This document shows, piece by piece, positions 36,029 through 45,144 of a DNA stretch of 64,000 nt (position 1 is the stretch's first letter; every line of letters starts with the position of its first letter). The notes under the pieces were generated by a model. The model did no database searches. It worked only from the letters and a program-made list of their open reading frames with translations, and was not told the origin of the DNA. Both the position numbers and the translations under genes were made by a program. The DNA comes from Streptococcus suis. GTDB lineage: Bacteria; Bacillota; Bacilli; Lactobacillales; Streptococcaceae. The DNA is taken from positions 42,019-106,018 of the forward strand of contig JAKTNI010000005.1 in NCBI GenBank assembly GCA_029593505.1. Direction: 5' to 3'.

Positions 36029-37030
36029 GTGGCTATCGAAAAATCGCTTTTAAAAATCAAAGATTTGCATGTCGGTTTCCGCATTGGTGATGAGTTTTAT
36101 GATGCTGTTGACGGGGTAGATCTTTCACTTGAAAAGAATGAAATATTGGCCATAGTAGGCGAGTCTGGTTGTGGTAAATCAACTTTAGCAACAACCATTA
36201 TGGGATTGCATAATCCCTTAAATACTAAAATCCAAGGAAGTATCCAATATAATGACACTGAATTGGTAGGAATGGAAGAGGCTAAATACAATACGATCCG
36301 TGGAAATGATATTGGTATGATTTTCCAAGATCCGTTGGCGGCACTTAATCCATTGATGACGATTGGAGCTCAGATTGATGAAGCGCTTTTCTATCATACG
36401 GATTTAGATGCGAATCAGCGTACAGAGCGTGTCTTGGAGTTATTGGCTCAAGTAGGTATTCCAAATCCTAAGAGAACTTTTAAACAATACCCTCATGAGC
36501 TATCAGGGGGAATGCGTCAGCGGATTATCATTGCTATTGCTTTGTCTTGCAAGCCGCCAATCATCATTGCAGATGAGCCAACTACAGCATTGGATGTAAC
36601 CATTCAAGCACAAATTTTGGATTTGTTAAATGAGATTCAAGCAGAGACAGGTTCGGGAATTATCCTGATTACTCACGACTTGGGTGTTGTAGCAGAAACT
36701 GCTGATCGCGTCGCAGTTATGTATGGGGGACAATTTGTTGAAGTCGCTCCTGTGGAGGAACTGTTTACGAATCCTAAACATCCCTACACACGCTCGTTGT
36801 TAAAATCGAATCCACAATCGGGTGGTGAGGGTGGTGACTTACATGTCATTGAAGGTATTGTTCCACCAATTACAAAAATGATTCGCAAAGGGTGTCGTTT
36901 TGCACCACGTACTCCATGGATTCCTGCGACTGCACATGAGGCAGACCCTAGCATGCATGAAGTTTCGCCAAATCATTTTGTACGTTGTACCTGTCATGAA
37001 ACATTTTATTTTGAAGAGGAGGTCAAGTAG
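36029..37030 (+). CDS. oppD: Oligopeptide ABC transporter ATPase OppD
   Basis: 333 residues from a GTG with GGAGG upstream. Walker A GESGCGKST, signature LSGGMRQRIIIAIAL, Walker B PIIIADEPTTALDVT, and a C-terminal oligopeptide-transporter extension with Cys residues (KGCRFAPRTPW, HFVRCTCHE) that in this family can bind an Fe-S cluster. Pairs with OppF. Its stop overlaps the oppF GTG by one base. Confidence 0.95.
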   Translation: MAIEKSLLKIKDLHVGFRIGDEFYDAVDGVDLSLEKNEILAIVGESGCGKSTLATTIMGLHNPLNTKIQGSIQYNDTELVGMEEAKYNTIRGNDIGMIFQDPLAALNPLMTIGAQIDEALFYHTDLDANQRTERVLELLAQVGIPNPKRTFKQYPHELSGGMRQRIIIAIALSCKPPIIIADEPTTALDVTIQAQILDLLNEIQAETGSGIILITHDLGVVAETADRVAVMYGGQFVEVAPVEELFTNPKHPYTRSLLKSNPQSGGEGGDLHVIEGIVPPITKMIRKGCRFAPRTPWIPATAHEADPSMHEVSPNHFVRCTCHETFYFEEEVK

Positions 37031-37971
37031 TGGGATTTATAGAAGTAAAAGATCTTAAAGTTCATTATCCAATTCGAAGTGGCTTCCTTAATCGTGTGAC
37101 AGATTATGTTTATGCTGTTGATGGTGTGAATATTGAATTTGAAGAGGGCAAAACGTACGGTCTAGTTGGGGAATCTGGTTCTGGAAAATCCACTATCGGT
37201 AAAGCTATTATAGGGTTAGAACGTGCTACTTCAGGAGAGATTCTCTATGAAGGAAAAAATGTCACTAATAAGTCACGTCGTTCAAGAGGAGACTTTAGCC
37301 GTGATGTGCAAATGATTTTCCAAGATTCATTATCAAGTTTTAACCCTAAAAAGCGTATTTTAGATATCATTGCCGAGCCCATTCGTAATTTTGATCGTCT
37401 TTCACCAGATGAAGAAAAGAAGAGAGTGCTTCAGTTATTAGACACGATTGGCTTAAACGAAGAAGCCTTAATCAAATATCCACATGAATTTTCAGGTGGT
37501 CAACGTCAGCGTATCGGTGTCGCTCGTGCTTTAGCAAGTAATCCTCGTTTGATTATTGCAGATGAACCTGTTTCAGCTTTGGATTTGTCTGTTCAAGCGC
37601 AAGTATTGAATTATATGAAACGCATTCAAGATGAATTTAAGTTGAGCTATCTCTTTATTTCACATGATCTTGGTGTTGTGCAACACATGTGTGATGAATT
37701 GTTCATTATGTATCGTGGTCGTTTTGTGGAAACAGGTAGTAAAAAGGATATCTATAGCGATCCACAACATATTTACACCAAGCGTCTATTATCAGCTATT
37801 CCAGTTATTGATCCAGTCAATCGTGTAGCCAATAAAGAAAAACGCTTAGCAGCTGAAAAAGAATATCAAGAAAAACAAGGTATCTACTATGATGAACGAG
37901 GTCGTGTTTATGATTTACAAAGTGTTTCCTCTACTCACAAAGTAGCCTTGCCGACAGGAGGTAAGAACTAA
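37030..37971 (+). CDS. oppF: Oligopeptide ABC transporter ATPase OppF
   Basis: 313 residues, GTG start. Walker A GESGSGKST, signature FSGGQRQRIGVARAL, Walker B LIIADEPVSALDLS. Forms the ATPase heterodimer with OppD. The C-terminal ~45 residues are charged and lack the OppD Cys motif. Followed 1 bp later by oppB. Confidence 0.95.
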   Translation: MGFIEVKDLKVHYPIRSGFLNRVTDYVYAVDGVNIEFEEGKTYGLVGESGSGKSTIGKAIIGLERATSGEILYEGKNVTNKSRRSRGDFSRDVQMIFQDSLSSFNPKKRILDIIAEPIRNFDRLSPDEEKKRVLQLLDTIGLNEEALIKYPHEFSGGQRQRIGVARALASNPRLIIADEPVSALDLSVQAQVLNYMKRIQDEFKLSYLFISHDLGVVQHMCDELFIMYRGRFVETGSKKDIYSDPQHIYTKRLLSAIPVIDPVNRVANKEKRLAAEKEYQEKQGIYYDERGRVYDLQSVSSTHKVALPTGGKN

Positions 37972-37972
37972 G

Positions 37973-38929
37973 ATGTGGAAAACAATTTTACGTCGTTTAT
38001 TGATGATGATTCCTCAGCTTATCATTCTTAGTGTTATCGCTTTTGCAGTTGCTAAGATGATGCCGGGTGATCCTTTTACAGGTATGATTGATCCTAATAT
38101 TGATCCAGCGGCTATCGAAAAGTTGCGTATAGAAGCAGGTTATTATGATCCACTTCATGTGCAGTATTTCCGTTGGGTTGGAAATTTATTACAGGGTGAT
38201 TTCGGACAAAGTGTGATGTTCAAACAACCTGTGTTAGTTATTATTGGCCAGCGTCTAAACAATACGATTTGGTTATCATTGTTAACGATGGTATTAACTT
38301 ACCTCATTGCCTTACCTCTTGGTATGATTGCGGGACGTTACCAAAACTCTATTGCGGACAAAGTAATTGGTGTCTACAATTTCTTAACGTTTTCAACACC
38401 GACATTTGTTTTTGCAATCTTAATGCTATGGTTGTTTGGTTTCAGTTTAGGCTGGTTTCCAACGCGAGGATCGGTTGCTTCTGGAGTACAAGGTTTGGAG
38501 TTGATTGTTAGTCGTTTTCATCATATGGTTTTACCTGCTGTGACAATGGCTATTTTATCGACGACAGTAACCATTCAATATCTTCGGACGGGAATAATTG
38601 ATGCGAAGGGGCAAGATTATGTGAGAACCGCTCGTGCAAAAGGTGTACCTGAAAAGATAGTATATAACCGCCATATTTTCCGTAATTCGATCTTACCAAT
38701 TGCTTCGTTTTTAGGATATCAGTTGACAGGGATTATAGGTGGTTCAATCTTTATTGAATCCATTTTTACCTATCCTGGTATGGGACAATTGTTCTATACT
38801 TCTTTATCTAGTCGAGATTATAGCGTCATTCTTACCTTGTTATTATTCTTTGGATTTGCGACATTGTTGGGTACTTTGCTGTCAGATATTATCATGAGTA
38901 TTGTTGATCCACGCATTCGTGTGAAGTAA
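37973..38929 (+). CDS. oppB: Oligopeptide permease OppB
   Basis: 318 residues, six TM helices. N-terminal MIPQLIILSVIAFAVAKMMPGDPF is the OppB/DppB start, and the EAA loop is DYVRTARAKGVPEKIVYNRHIFRN. With OppC it forms the channel. 11 bp before oppC. Confidence 0.95.
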   Translation: MWKTILRRLLMMIPQLIILSVIAFAVAKMMPGDPFTGMIDPNIDPAAIEKLRIEAGYYDPLHVQYFRWVGNLLQGDFGQSVMFKQPVLVIIGQRLNNTIWLSLLTMVLTYLIALPLGMIAGRYQNSIADKVIGVYNFLTFSTPTFVFAILMLWLFGFSLGWFPTRGSVASGVQGLELIVSRFHHMVLPAVTMAILSTTVTIQYLRTGIIDAKGQDYVRTARAKGVPEKIVYNRHIFRNSILPIASFLGYQLTGIIGGSIFIESIFTYPGMGQLFYTSLSSRDYSVILTLLLFFGFATLLGTLLSDIIMSIVDPRIRVK

Positions 38930-38940
38930 GGAGGGGTAAA

Positions 38941-39840
38941 GTGAGTAAAGAAACAAAAAATACTAAATCAGTATCTACTCCTCCGGGAGGACTTCAGGTT
39001 ATTGCAAGAGAGTTTATAAAGGATCGTTTAGCGCTAACTTCCTTAATTATCTTGCTGACTATTTTAGCGACTGTATTTGTTGGTTCCTTGATTTTGGACC
39101 AAGAACAAGTGATGAAAGTTGATTTATTGAGTCGCTTTTTAGAACCTGGCGTAGAAGGTCATTTGTTAGGAACAGATGAAGGTGGGAAAGATATTTTCGG
39201 ACAATTATTGATTGGTGCTAGAAATTCTATATTAATTGGATTTTCAATTACAATCATTACAAGTTTTATTGGTATATTTTTAGGAGTTGTATCTGGCTAT
39301 TACGGCGGTAAATTGGATGGAATTATGATGAGAATTGTTGATTTTATTATGATTCTTCCAGATTTGATGATGATTATTGTCTTTGTAACCGTTGTGAAAA
39401 ACTATACAATCTATCACTTTGTTTTTATCATGAGTATGTTCTACTGGACAGCAAAAGCACGTCTCTTCCGAACAAGAACATTGTCAGAAGCGAGCTTAGA
39501 TTATGTAAGTGCTTCTAAGACGTTGGGTTCTAGTGATTTGATGATTATGTTCCGTGAGATTTTGCCAAACTTGAGTTCTCTTATTATCGTCAATTTGACA
39601 TTGAATTTTGCCGGAAATATCGGGATTGAAACTTCATTGACCTATTTAGGATTTGGTCTTCCGTCTAACGTACCAAGTTTGGGAACGCTAATTTCTAATG
39701 CTCGTAATGCAGATGTGTTAGAAAATAAAACGTGGATTTGGCTACCTGCAGCTATTTTTATCCTTGTCATGATGTTATGCATCAACTATGTCGGACAAGC
39801 ATTCCAACGTGCAGCAGATGCTAAACAACGCTTAGGTTAA
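38941..39840 (+). CDS. oppC: Oligopeptide permease OppC
   Basis: 299 residues, GTG start with AAGGAGG. The N-terminal part has one TM helix and the LLGTDEGGKDIFGQLLIGARNS segment typical of OppC; the EAA loop is DYVSASKTLGSSDLMIMFREILPN. Last gene of oppDFBC, closed by a terminator. Confidence 0.95.
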   Translation: MSKETKNTKSVSTPPGGLQVIAREFIKDRLALTSLIILLTILATVFVGSLILDQEQVMKVDLLSRFLEPGVEGHLLGTDEGGKDIFGQLLIGARNSILIGFSITIITSFIGIFLGVVSGYYGGKLDGIMMRIVDFIMILPDLMMIIVFVTVVKNYTIYHFVFIMSMFYWTAKARLFRTRTLSEASLDYVSASKTLGSSDLMIMFREILPNLSSLIIVNLTLNFAGNIGIETSLTYLGFGLPSNVPSLGTLISNARNADVLENKTWIWLPAAIFILVMMLCINYVGQAFQRAADAKQRLG

Positions 39841-39850
39841 TCATAAAAGG

Positions 39851-39877
39851 GATTGGATCAATTATCCAATCTTTTTT
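39851..39877 (+). terminator. Terminator of oppDFBC
   Basis: GATTGGAT-N5-ATCCAATC followed by T6. Confidence 0.9.
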
Positions 39878-39954
39878 GTATATGAAATTTTGTAAGTTGA
39901 CAAAGAAAAATTTTCATTTTATGGCTTAGAAAATCGGCTGTGACAATCTTGTTT

Positions 39955-39983
39955 TTTACAGAAAATAGAAAATGTGGTAAAAT
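39955..39983 (+). promoter_or_regulatory. Promoter of the Asp23-family gene and fakA
   Basis: TTTACA, 17-bp spacer ending TGTGG, TAAAAT (extended -10). Confidence 0.7.
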
Positions 39984-40014
39984 GGAGTGATAAAACTATT
40001 TGAGGTAACGAAAT

Positions 40015-40380
40015 ATGACTGTAAAGATCAATACTAAAGACGGCCAAATTGAATTGACTGATGATGTGATTGCCACAGTTGTCGGTGGAGCTACAACAGA
40101 AATTTTCGGTGTTGTTGGAATGGCTAGTAAATCGGCGATTAAAGATAATTTTCAAGCTCTATTAAGAAAAGAGAATTATTCCAAAGGTGTTGTGATTAAG
40201 ACCTTGGAAGACGGTCGTATTGCGGTTGATGTTTATACTGTCATGAGTTACGGTGTAAAGATTAGTGAAGTATCTCGTAATATTCAAGAGCGTGTGAAGT
40301 TCAACTTGGAAAATCAATTGGGTATTGCAGTAGATACTGTTAATGTTTTTATCCAAAATATTAAAGTCGTAGGAGAATAA
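40015..40380 (+). CDS. Asp23/Gls24 (YloU) family protein
   Basis: 121 residues. DDVIATVVGGATTEIFGVVGMASKS and the closing VNVFIQNIKVVGE fit the YloU branch of the Asp23/Gls24 (DUF322) family. The biochemical role is not established; a gene of this family next to the DAK2-domain protein is a conserved Firmicutes pair. fakA follows after 2 bp, with TAGGAG at the end of this gene as its ribosome site. Confidence 0.88.
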   Translation: MTVKINTKDGQIELTDDVIATVVGGATTEIFGVVGMASKSAIKDNFQALLRKENYSKGVVIKTLEDGRIAVDVYTVMSYGVKISEVSRNIQERVKFNLENQLGIAVDTVNVFIQNIKVVGE

Positions 40381-40382
40381 TT

Positions 40383-42044
40383 GTGTCTAAAATTACAACT
40401 AGTTTATTTCAAGAAATGGTGCAGGCAGCATCTACTCGTCTGAATAAACAAGCCGAATATGTGAACTCGCTCAATGTCTTTCCTGTTCCAGATGGCGATA
40501 CAGGAACGAATATGGGAATGACGATTGCAAATGGTGCGAAAGAGGTAGCTGATAAGTCAGCGACTACAGTTGGTGAAGTGGCACAGATTTTATCCAAAGG
40601 CTTGTTGATGGGTGCGCGTGGAAATTCAGGCGTTATCACGTCTCAACTATTCCGTGGTTTTGGTCAATCCGTGAAAGATAAAGAAGACTTGGATGGAAAA
40701 GACTTGGCTCAAGCTTTCCAACATGGTGTAGAAGTTGCTTACAAAGCAGTGATGAAACCTGTTGAGGGAACGATTTTGACCGTATCACGTGGTGCAGCCA
40801 CTGCGGCATTGAAAAAGGCTGAAGAGACAGATGATGCAGTTGAGGTTATGCGTGCGACCCTTGAGGGCGCTAATCGTGCATTAAAGAAAACTCCTGAGAT
40901 GCTTCCGATTTTGAAGGAAGTTGGCGTGGTGGATTCTGGTGGTCAAGGACTTGTATATATTTATGAAGGCTTTTTAGCAGCTTTGACAGGTGAGTATATC
41001 GCGTCGGATGATTTTGAAGCAACTCCAGCCGTTATGTCAGAAATGATCAATGCTGAACACCACAAGTCTGTTGCAGGACACGTTGCGACAGAAGACATCA
41101 CATTTGGATATTGTACAGAGATTATGGTCGCACTTCGTCAAGGTCCAACATATGTTAAGGATTTTGATTATGAGGAGTTTCGTAATTATTTAAATGATCT
41201 TGGAGATTCACTTTTAGTTGTTAATGATGATGAGATCGTTAAAGTTCATATCCATACTGAAGATCCCGGTCTAGTGATGCAGGCAGGATTGCAATATGGT
41301 AGTCTAGTCAAAGTAAAAGTAGACAATATGCGTGAACAGCATGGAGCACAAGTAGAAAAAGAAGCAATCAAAAAACCTGCTGAGCAAAAAGAATATGCTA
41401 TTATTGCAGTAGTTGCTGGAGATGGTTTGGCAGAAATCTTCAAATCTCAAGGTGTTGATTACATCATATCAGGTGGTCAAACTATGAATCCGTCAACTGA
41501 AGATTTTGTCAAAGCGATTGAGTTAGTGAATGCACGCAATGTGATTTTGCTACCAAATAATAAAAATATTTTACTAGCAGCTCAGTCTGCTGCTGAAGTG
41601 GCAGAAGTTGCTGTTAAAGTCGTGGAAACAAAGACAATTCCACAAGGTTTCACTAGTCTATTGGCTTTTGATGCTAGTCATGATTTAGAGACAAACTTTG
41701 ATGCTATGACAAGCTCTTTAACAGAAGTTAAAAGCGGAAGTGTAACGACAGCCGTACGAGATACTCGAATTGATGGTTTGGACATTCATGAGAATGATAT
41801 TCTCGGTATGGTAGACGGCAAGATAGTTGTATCGCATCCAGATATGATGGAAACATTGGTAGCAACCTTTGAAAAAATGTTGGATGAAGACAGCGAGATT
41901 GTTACGATCTATATCGGTGAAGATGGAAACGAGCAGGTAGCACAGACGCTTGCAGAACAATTAGAAGAGAAGTTTGAGGATATTGAAGTTGAGCTTCATC
42001 AAGGAAATCAACCAGTCTATCCATATCTCTTTAGTGTGGAATAA
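40383..42044 (+). CDS. fakA: Fatty acid kinase ATP-binding subunit
   Basis: 553 residues, GTG start. The N-terminal DhaL-like domain (residues ~1-200) has FPVPDGDTGTNMG, which carries the Mg-nucleotide Asp residues, and GARGNSGVITSQLFRGF. The middle and C-terminal domains (~220-553) match FakA/YloV. With a FakB partner (not in this window) it phosphorylates exogenous fatty acids for phospholipid synthesis. It is related to the DhaL protein at 8450 in the first domain only. Confidence 0.92.
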   Translation: MSKITTSLFQEMVQAASTRLNKQAEYVNSLNVFPVPDGDTGTNMGMTIANGAKEVADKSATTVGEVAQILSKGLLMGARGNSGVITSQLFRGFGQSVKDKEDLDGKDLAQAFQHGVEVAYKAVMKPVEGTILTVSRGAATAALKKAEETDDAVEVMRATLEGANRALKKTPEMLPILKEVGVVDSGGQGLVYIYEGFLAALTGEYIASDDFEATPAVMSEMINAEHHKSVAGHVATEDITFGYCTEIMVALRQGPTYVKDFDYEEFRNYLNDLGDSLLVVNDDEIVKVHIHTEDPGLVMQAGLQYGSLVKVKVDNMREQHGAQVEKEAIKKPAEQKEYAIIAVVAGDGLAEIFKSQGVDYIISGGQTMNPSTEDFVKAIELVNARNVILLPNNKNILLAAQSAAEVAEVAVKVVETKTIPQGFTSLLAFDASHDLETNFDAMTSSLTEVKSGSVTTAVRDTRIDGLDIHENDILGMVDGKIVVSHPDMMETLVATFEKMLDEDSEIVTIYIGEDGNEQVAQTLAEQLEEKFEDIEVELHQGNQPVYPYLFSVE

Positions 42045-42053
42045 TAAATTAAA

Positions 42054-42086
42054 ACATCGCAGGTGACCAGTGCTTGCGATGTTTTT
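42054..42086 (+). terminator. Terminator after fakA
   Basis: ACATCGCA/TGCGATGT stem with a 13-base loop and T5. Confidence 0.8.
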
Positions 42087-42113
42087 CATTCATTTTAGAA
42101 TTTTGGTTTAGCT

Positions 42114-42142
42114 ATGACAAACCTATGTAGCTATGATATAAT
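42114..42142 (+). promoter_or_regulatory. tsaE promoter, placed for a leaderless transcript
   Basis: ATGACA, 17-bp spacer ending TATGA, TATAAT. The -10 ends only 7 bases before the ATG at 42150, so the mRNA would begin at or next to the start codon. Confidence 0.75.
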
Positions 42143-42149
42143 AAGCTGT

Positions 42150-42590
42150 ATGTATACTTATAATGAAATGGAACTCGTTGCGATTGGTGAGCGGATTGGA
42201 ACTTTATGTGAACCGGGTCAACTCTTGATACTATCGGGCGATTTAGGAGCAGGAAAGACTACTCTGACGAAAGGATTGGCAAAGGGATTGGACATTGATC
42301 AGATGATAAAAAGTCCAACTTATACGATTGTTCGTGAATATGAAGGAACAATGCCACTCTATCATTTAGATGTCTATCGTATCGGTGATGATCCTGATTC
42401 AATTGATTTAGATGAATTTCTCTATGGTGAGGGTCTAACAGTTATTGAGTGGGGAGAATTATTGGATTTGACCATGTTAGATGATTACCTCTTCGTTCGT
42501 ATAGAAAAAGAGGGAGAGGGACGTCGTCTTTCTTTTCAAGCATTTGGTGCAAAAAGTGATAGGTTATTAGCGAAGGTTCGGCATGGTTAA
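42150..42590 (+). CDS. tsaE: tRNA t6A biosynthesis ATPase TsaE
   Basis: 146 residues from ATG at 42150 (N-terminus MYTYNEMELVAIG, as in streptococcal homologues). The longer frame to 42114 would begin in the promoter. Walker A SGDLGAGKTTLTKGLA, then SPTYTIVREYEG, HLDVYRI and VIEWGEL are TsaE motifs. It acts with TsaB and TsaD in making N6-threonylcarbamoyladenosine on ANN-decoding tRNAs. No ribosome site precedes either ATG. It overlaps the next gene by 8 bases. Confidence 0.94.
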   Translation: MYTYNEMELVAIGERIGTLCEPGQLLILSGDLGAGKTTLTKGLAKGLDIDQMIKSPTYTIVREYEGTMPLYHLDVYRIGDDPDSIDLDEFLYGEGLTVIEWGELLDLTMLDDYLFVRIEKEGEGRRLSFQAFGAKSDRLLAKVRHG

Positions 42591-43110
42591 AAAAGAGATT
42601 TACTTTAGTGAAGCGGATCCAAGTGATGCATTGGCTTTTATTGATTTTATGAATCAAGTAGCAAGAGAAACTGACTATTTGGTAATGGACGAGACAGGAT
42701 TTCGATTTACTCAACAAGAAATGGAAACCATTTTTGAAGCTGGAATTGAGAATCCACGTGAAATCTGTCTGCTGGCTAAAATAGATCAAGAGGTGATTGG
42801 TGCTATCTCGGTTAAATCTTCACGTCAGTTTCGAATTAATCATATTGGGACGATTTTTATTGCAGTAAAAAAAGATTACTGGGGTCATGGTGTAGGATCG
42901 ATTTTGCTAGAAGAAGTGATTCATTGGGCCAAGGAGATGGAGTTGTTGAAGCGGTTGGAATTAACGGTTCAAGTTCGCAATAAACCAGCGATTCATCTGT
43001 ATCAGAAACTAGGATTTGTCATTGAGGGTACTCAAGTGAGAGGAGCTAGAACAGATACAGGAGAATGGCTTGATCTTTATTATATGGGAAGGCTGATAGG
43101 TGAGATATGA
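42583..43110 (+). CDS. GNAT-family N-acetyltransferase
   Basis: 175 residues. The acetyl-CoA loop V--DYWGHGVGSILLEEVIHWA (motif A, Q/RxxGxG/A as HGVG) and the closing LTVQVRNKPAIHLYQKLGF are typical of RimJ/RimL-like and general GNAT enzymes. Substrate unknown. It sits between tsaE and the LCP gene, as in many streptococci, overlapping each (8 and 4 bases), so the three are translationally coupled. Confidence 0.88.
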   Translation: MVKKEIYFSEADPSDALAFIDFMNQVARETDYLVMDETGFRFTQQEMETIFEAGIENPREICLLAKIDQEVIGAISVKSSRQFRINHIGTIFIAVKKDYWGHGVGSILLEEVIHWAKEMELLKRLELTVQVRNKPAIHLYQKLGFVIEGTQVRGARTDTGEWLDLYYMGRLIGEI

Positions 43111-44291
43111 AGATTGGGAAAAAAATATTTTTAATGTGTTTAGCGATTGTCGGTTTGACTCTTGGAGCAGGATTAGTTTATGGAGCTAATTTGTTTCAGT
43201 TTTCATCGGGTGAGATTTCAAAAACATTTAAGCAATTAGATGGAGAAGAGATTACACCAATTGATGCCACAGAGCCGTTGACCATTCTCTTGATGGGAGT
43301 GGACATGGATCAAGCAACTCGTGGAGGTGACTGGGAAGGTGGCCGTAGTGATTCGATGATTTTGGTAACTGTCAATCCTAAGACAAGAGAAACAACGATG
43401 ATGAGTTTGACTCGTGATATTATGGTTGAGATTGCAGATGCGAGTGGCCAGTCTACAGGTACGGTGGAAAAGTTAAATCATTCCTACAGTTATGGACAGG
43501 CACCGATGGCGATAGCGACTATTGAGAAAATGATGGACATCAATATCGACCGCTATATTGAAATCAATATGGACGGCTTGGTTGAGCTTGTAAATGCTAT
43601 TGGTGGTATTGAAGTGGATAATACTCTCGGTTTTCCGATTTCTATTTCCGAATATGAGCCAGCCTATACTTCCATTGTTCCGACTGGAAGACATCTAGTT
43701 AATGGTGATCAGGCACTAGTGTATGCACGGATGCGCTATGATGATCCAGAGGGAGATATTGGACGTCAACGTCGTCAACGTGAAGTTATTACAGCTATTG
43801 TCAAGAAACTCTTGAAATTGGACGGTTTTACACAATATAAAAATGTTCTACATGCGATTTCAAATAACATGCGCACCAATATTGAAATTAGTCCAGCAAC
43901 AATACCTAGTTTACTAGGGTATAAGGATTCTGTAGGGAAATTAAATTCCTATCAGTTGCAAGGAGTGGATGAATTGATTGATGAACTATACTATCAATTA
44001 CCACCTAGTCAGCATTTGTTGGATATGCAAAATGTATTGAAAAAATCAATAGGAAAAGAAGAAAAAAATGATTTGGTAACGAATGTTAAAGTCTATGAGG
44101 GTAAGATGGGGTTGCCTAGTCCTGTAAATGTCTATGATGTTTACACAAACCTATTGGAATTAGAGGCTAGTCCGTGGGCTCAACCAATTACTTTAGACTC
44201 TACTCATGATACCGCACCACAGCTCCCTACAGCAGAAGGACAGTTAACTGAAGTTCCGACAGGGACTGAAGAGGGTATCGGTTCAGAATAA
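43107..44291 (+). CDS. LytR-CpsA-Psr family wall-polymer ligase
   Basis: 394 residues. One N-terminal TM helix (~7-28), then the LCP catalytic domain: LLMGVDMDQATRG, GRSDSMILVTVNP, MMSLTRDIMVEI (with the conserved Arg/Asp), and YARMRYDDPEGDIGRQRRQREV. It attaches wall teichoic acid or polysaccharide from the lipid carrier to peptidoglycan. The tail (~355-394) is Thr/Pro/Glu-rich and disordered. Matches the LytR/BrpA group in size and position after tsaE. Confidence 0.92.
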   Translation: MKIGKKIFLMCLAIVGLTLGAGLVYGANLFQFSSGEISKTFKQLDGEEITPIDATEPLTILLMGVDMDQATRGGDWEGGRSDSMILVTVNPKTRETTMMSLTRDIMVEIADASGQSTGTVEKLNHSYSYGQAPMAIATIEKMMDINIDRYIEINMDGLVELVNAIGGIEVDNTLGFPISISEYEPAYTSIVPTGRHLVNGDQALVYARMRYDDPEGDIGRQRRQREVITAIVKKLLKLDGFTQYKNVLHAISNNMRTNIEISPATIPSLLGYKDSVGKLNSYQLQGVDELIDELYYQLPPSQHLLDMQNVLKKSIGKEEKNDLVTNVKVYEGKMGLPSPVNVYDVYTNLLELEASPWAQPITLDSTHDTAPQLPTAEGQLTEVPTGTEEGIGSE

Positions 44292-44329
44292 AAATAGAGG
44301 ATAGAAAATATCTATCCTCTATTTTTATT
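44287..44329. terminator. Bidirectional terminator
   Basis: Perfect 18-bp stem (AATAAAAATAGAGGATAG and its complement), loop 7, overlapping the stop of the LCP gene and lying between converging genes. Confidence 0.92.
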
Positions 44330-44367
44330 CTTGTTCAACTACTATCAGAGAACAAGTTGCATACTCC

Positions 44368-44667
44368 CTATGACTCTTCTTGTTTTGTATATTTTGAACG
44401 GATTTTTTGAATCTCTTCAAGATTGCCTGCAATGCTTTGCTGGTATACTCTGAGTTTATGTTGTAAATCTTTCGTCATGTCCTGTAGAGGGCTTTGCAAC
44501 TCTTGGATAATAGCTAATTGATCCTTAATATTGTTTTTATTAGCATTGATTGTTGTTAAGAGTTCTTTGGTTTCTTTGGCTTCTTTAGCGATACGATCTT
44601 TTTGACTGACAATGCGAAAGGTAACGCTAGCAGCACATGCTGCCAACAATAGATTGCGAAAGTTCAT
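44368..44667 (-). CDS. Small coiled-coil protein with N-terminal hydrophobic anchor
   Basis: 99 residues. Residues ~5-18 are hydrophobic (LLLAACAASVTF, possibly a short anchor), followed by a long helix rich in Lys/Glu/Gln (KEAKETKELLTTINANKNNI onward) with heptad-like spacing. No enzyme motif. It directly follows the HIT gene (1 bp gap) and is likely co-transcribed. Function unknown; similar streptococcal proteins are only annotated as hypothetical. Confidence 0.8.
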   Translation of the reverse strand: MNFRNLLLAACAASVTFRIVSQKDRIAKEAKETKELLTTINANKNNIKDQLAIIQELQSPLQDMTKDLQHKLRVYQQSIAGNLEEIQKIRSKYTKQEES

Positions 44668-44668
44668 G

Positions 44669-45082
44669 TTATTCTCCTAGATAAAGCTCTTTAGCTAGTT
44701 GGGAAAGCGCAGGAAAGTCTGGCTCATTAGTTGTAAAACGAATATCTAAACCATCATTTTGGTCAAAACGAGGTAGTAGATGGATGTGTGTGTGAAAAAC
44801 AGTTTGACCAGCTACTTCTTCGTTATTATTGACGATATTCATTCCTTTAGCTCTCAGTTTTTCTTTGAGGTGGCGTGCGATAGTTGGAACTACTGAGAAG
44901 AGATTAGCAGCAGTTTGTTCATCCATATCAAGAACATTGCGATGGTGCTGTTTGGGAACGACCAGTGTATGTCCTTTTGTGACTTGTGTGATATCCAAGA
45001 AAGCTAATACGTGTTCGTTTTCATAGACTTTAGAAGCAGGTATTTCCCCAGCTATGATGTTACAAAAAATACAATCTGACAT
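44669..45082 (-). CDS. hit: HIT-family nucleotide hydrolase
   Basis: 137 residues. The histidine triad is HTHIHLLPR, and the N-terminal CIFCNIIAGEIPASKVYE with Cys residues matches the Hint/PKCI branch, which binds zinc and hydrolyses nucleoside phosphoramidates. Divergent from ecsA, which it accompanies in many Firmicutes. Confidence 0.92.
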   Translation of the reverse strand: MSDCIFCNIIAGEIPASKVYENEHVLAFLDITQVTKGHTLVVPKQHHRNVLDMDEQTAANLFSVVPTIARHLKEKLRAKGMNIVNNNEEVAGQTVFHTHIHLLPRFDQNDGLDIRFTTNEPDFPALSQLAKELYLGE

Positions 45083-45105
45083 AATGGCAACCTCTTTCTA
45101 AGATT

Positions 45106-45116
45106 TTTGTTATAAT
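45106..45116 (+). promoter_or_regulatory. Extended -10 of ecsAB
   Basis: TTTGT-TATAAT, 28 bp before the ecsA ATG. Confidence 0.65.
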
Positions 45117-45144
45117 AATTATATCAAATTCTAGGAAGAAATGT

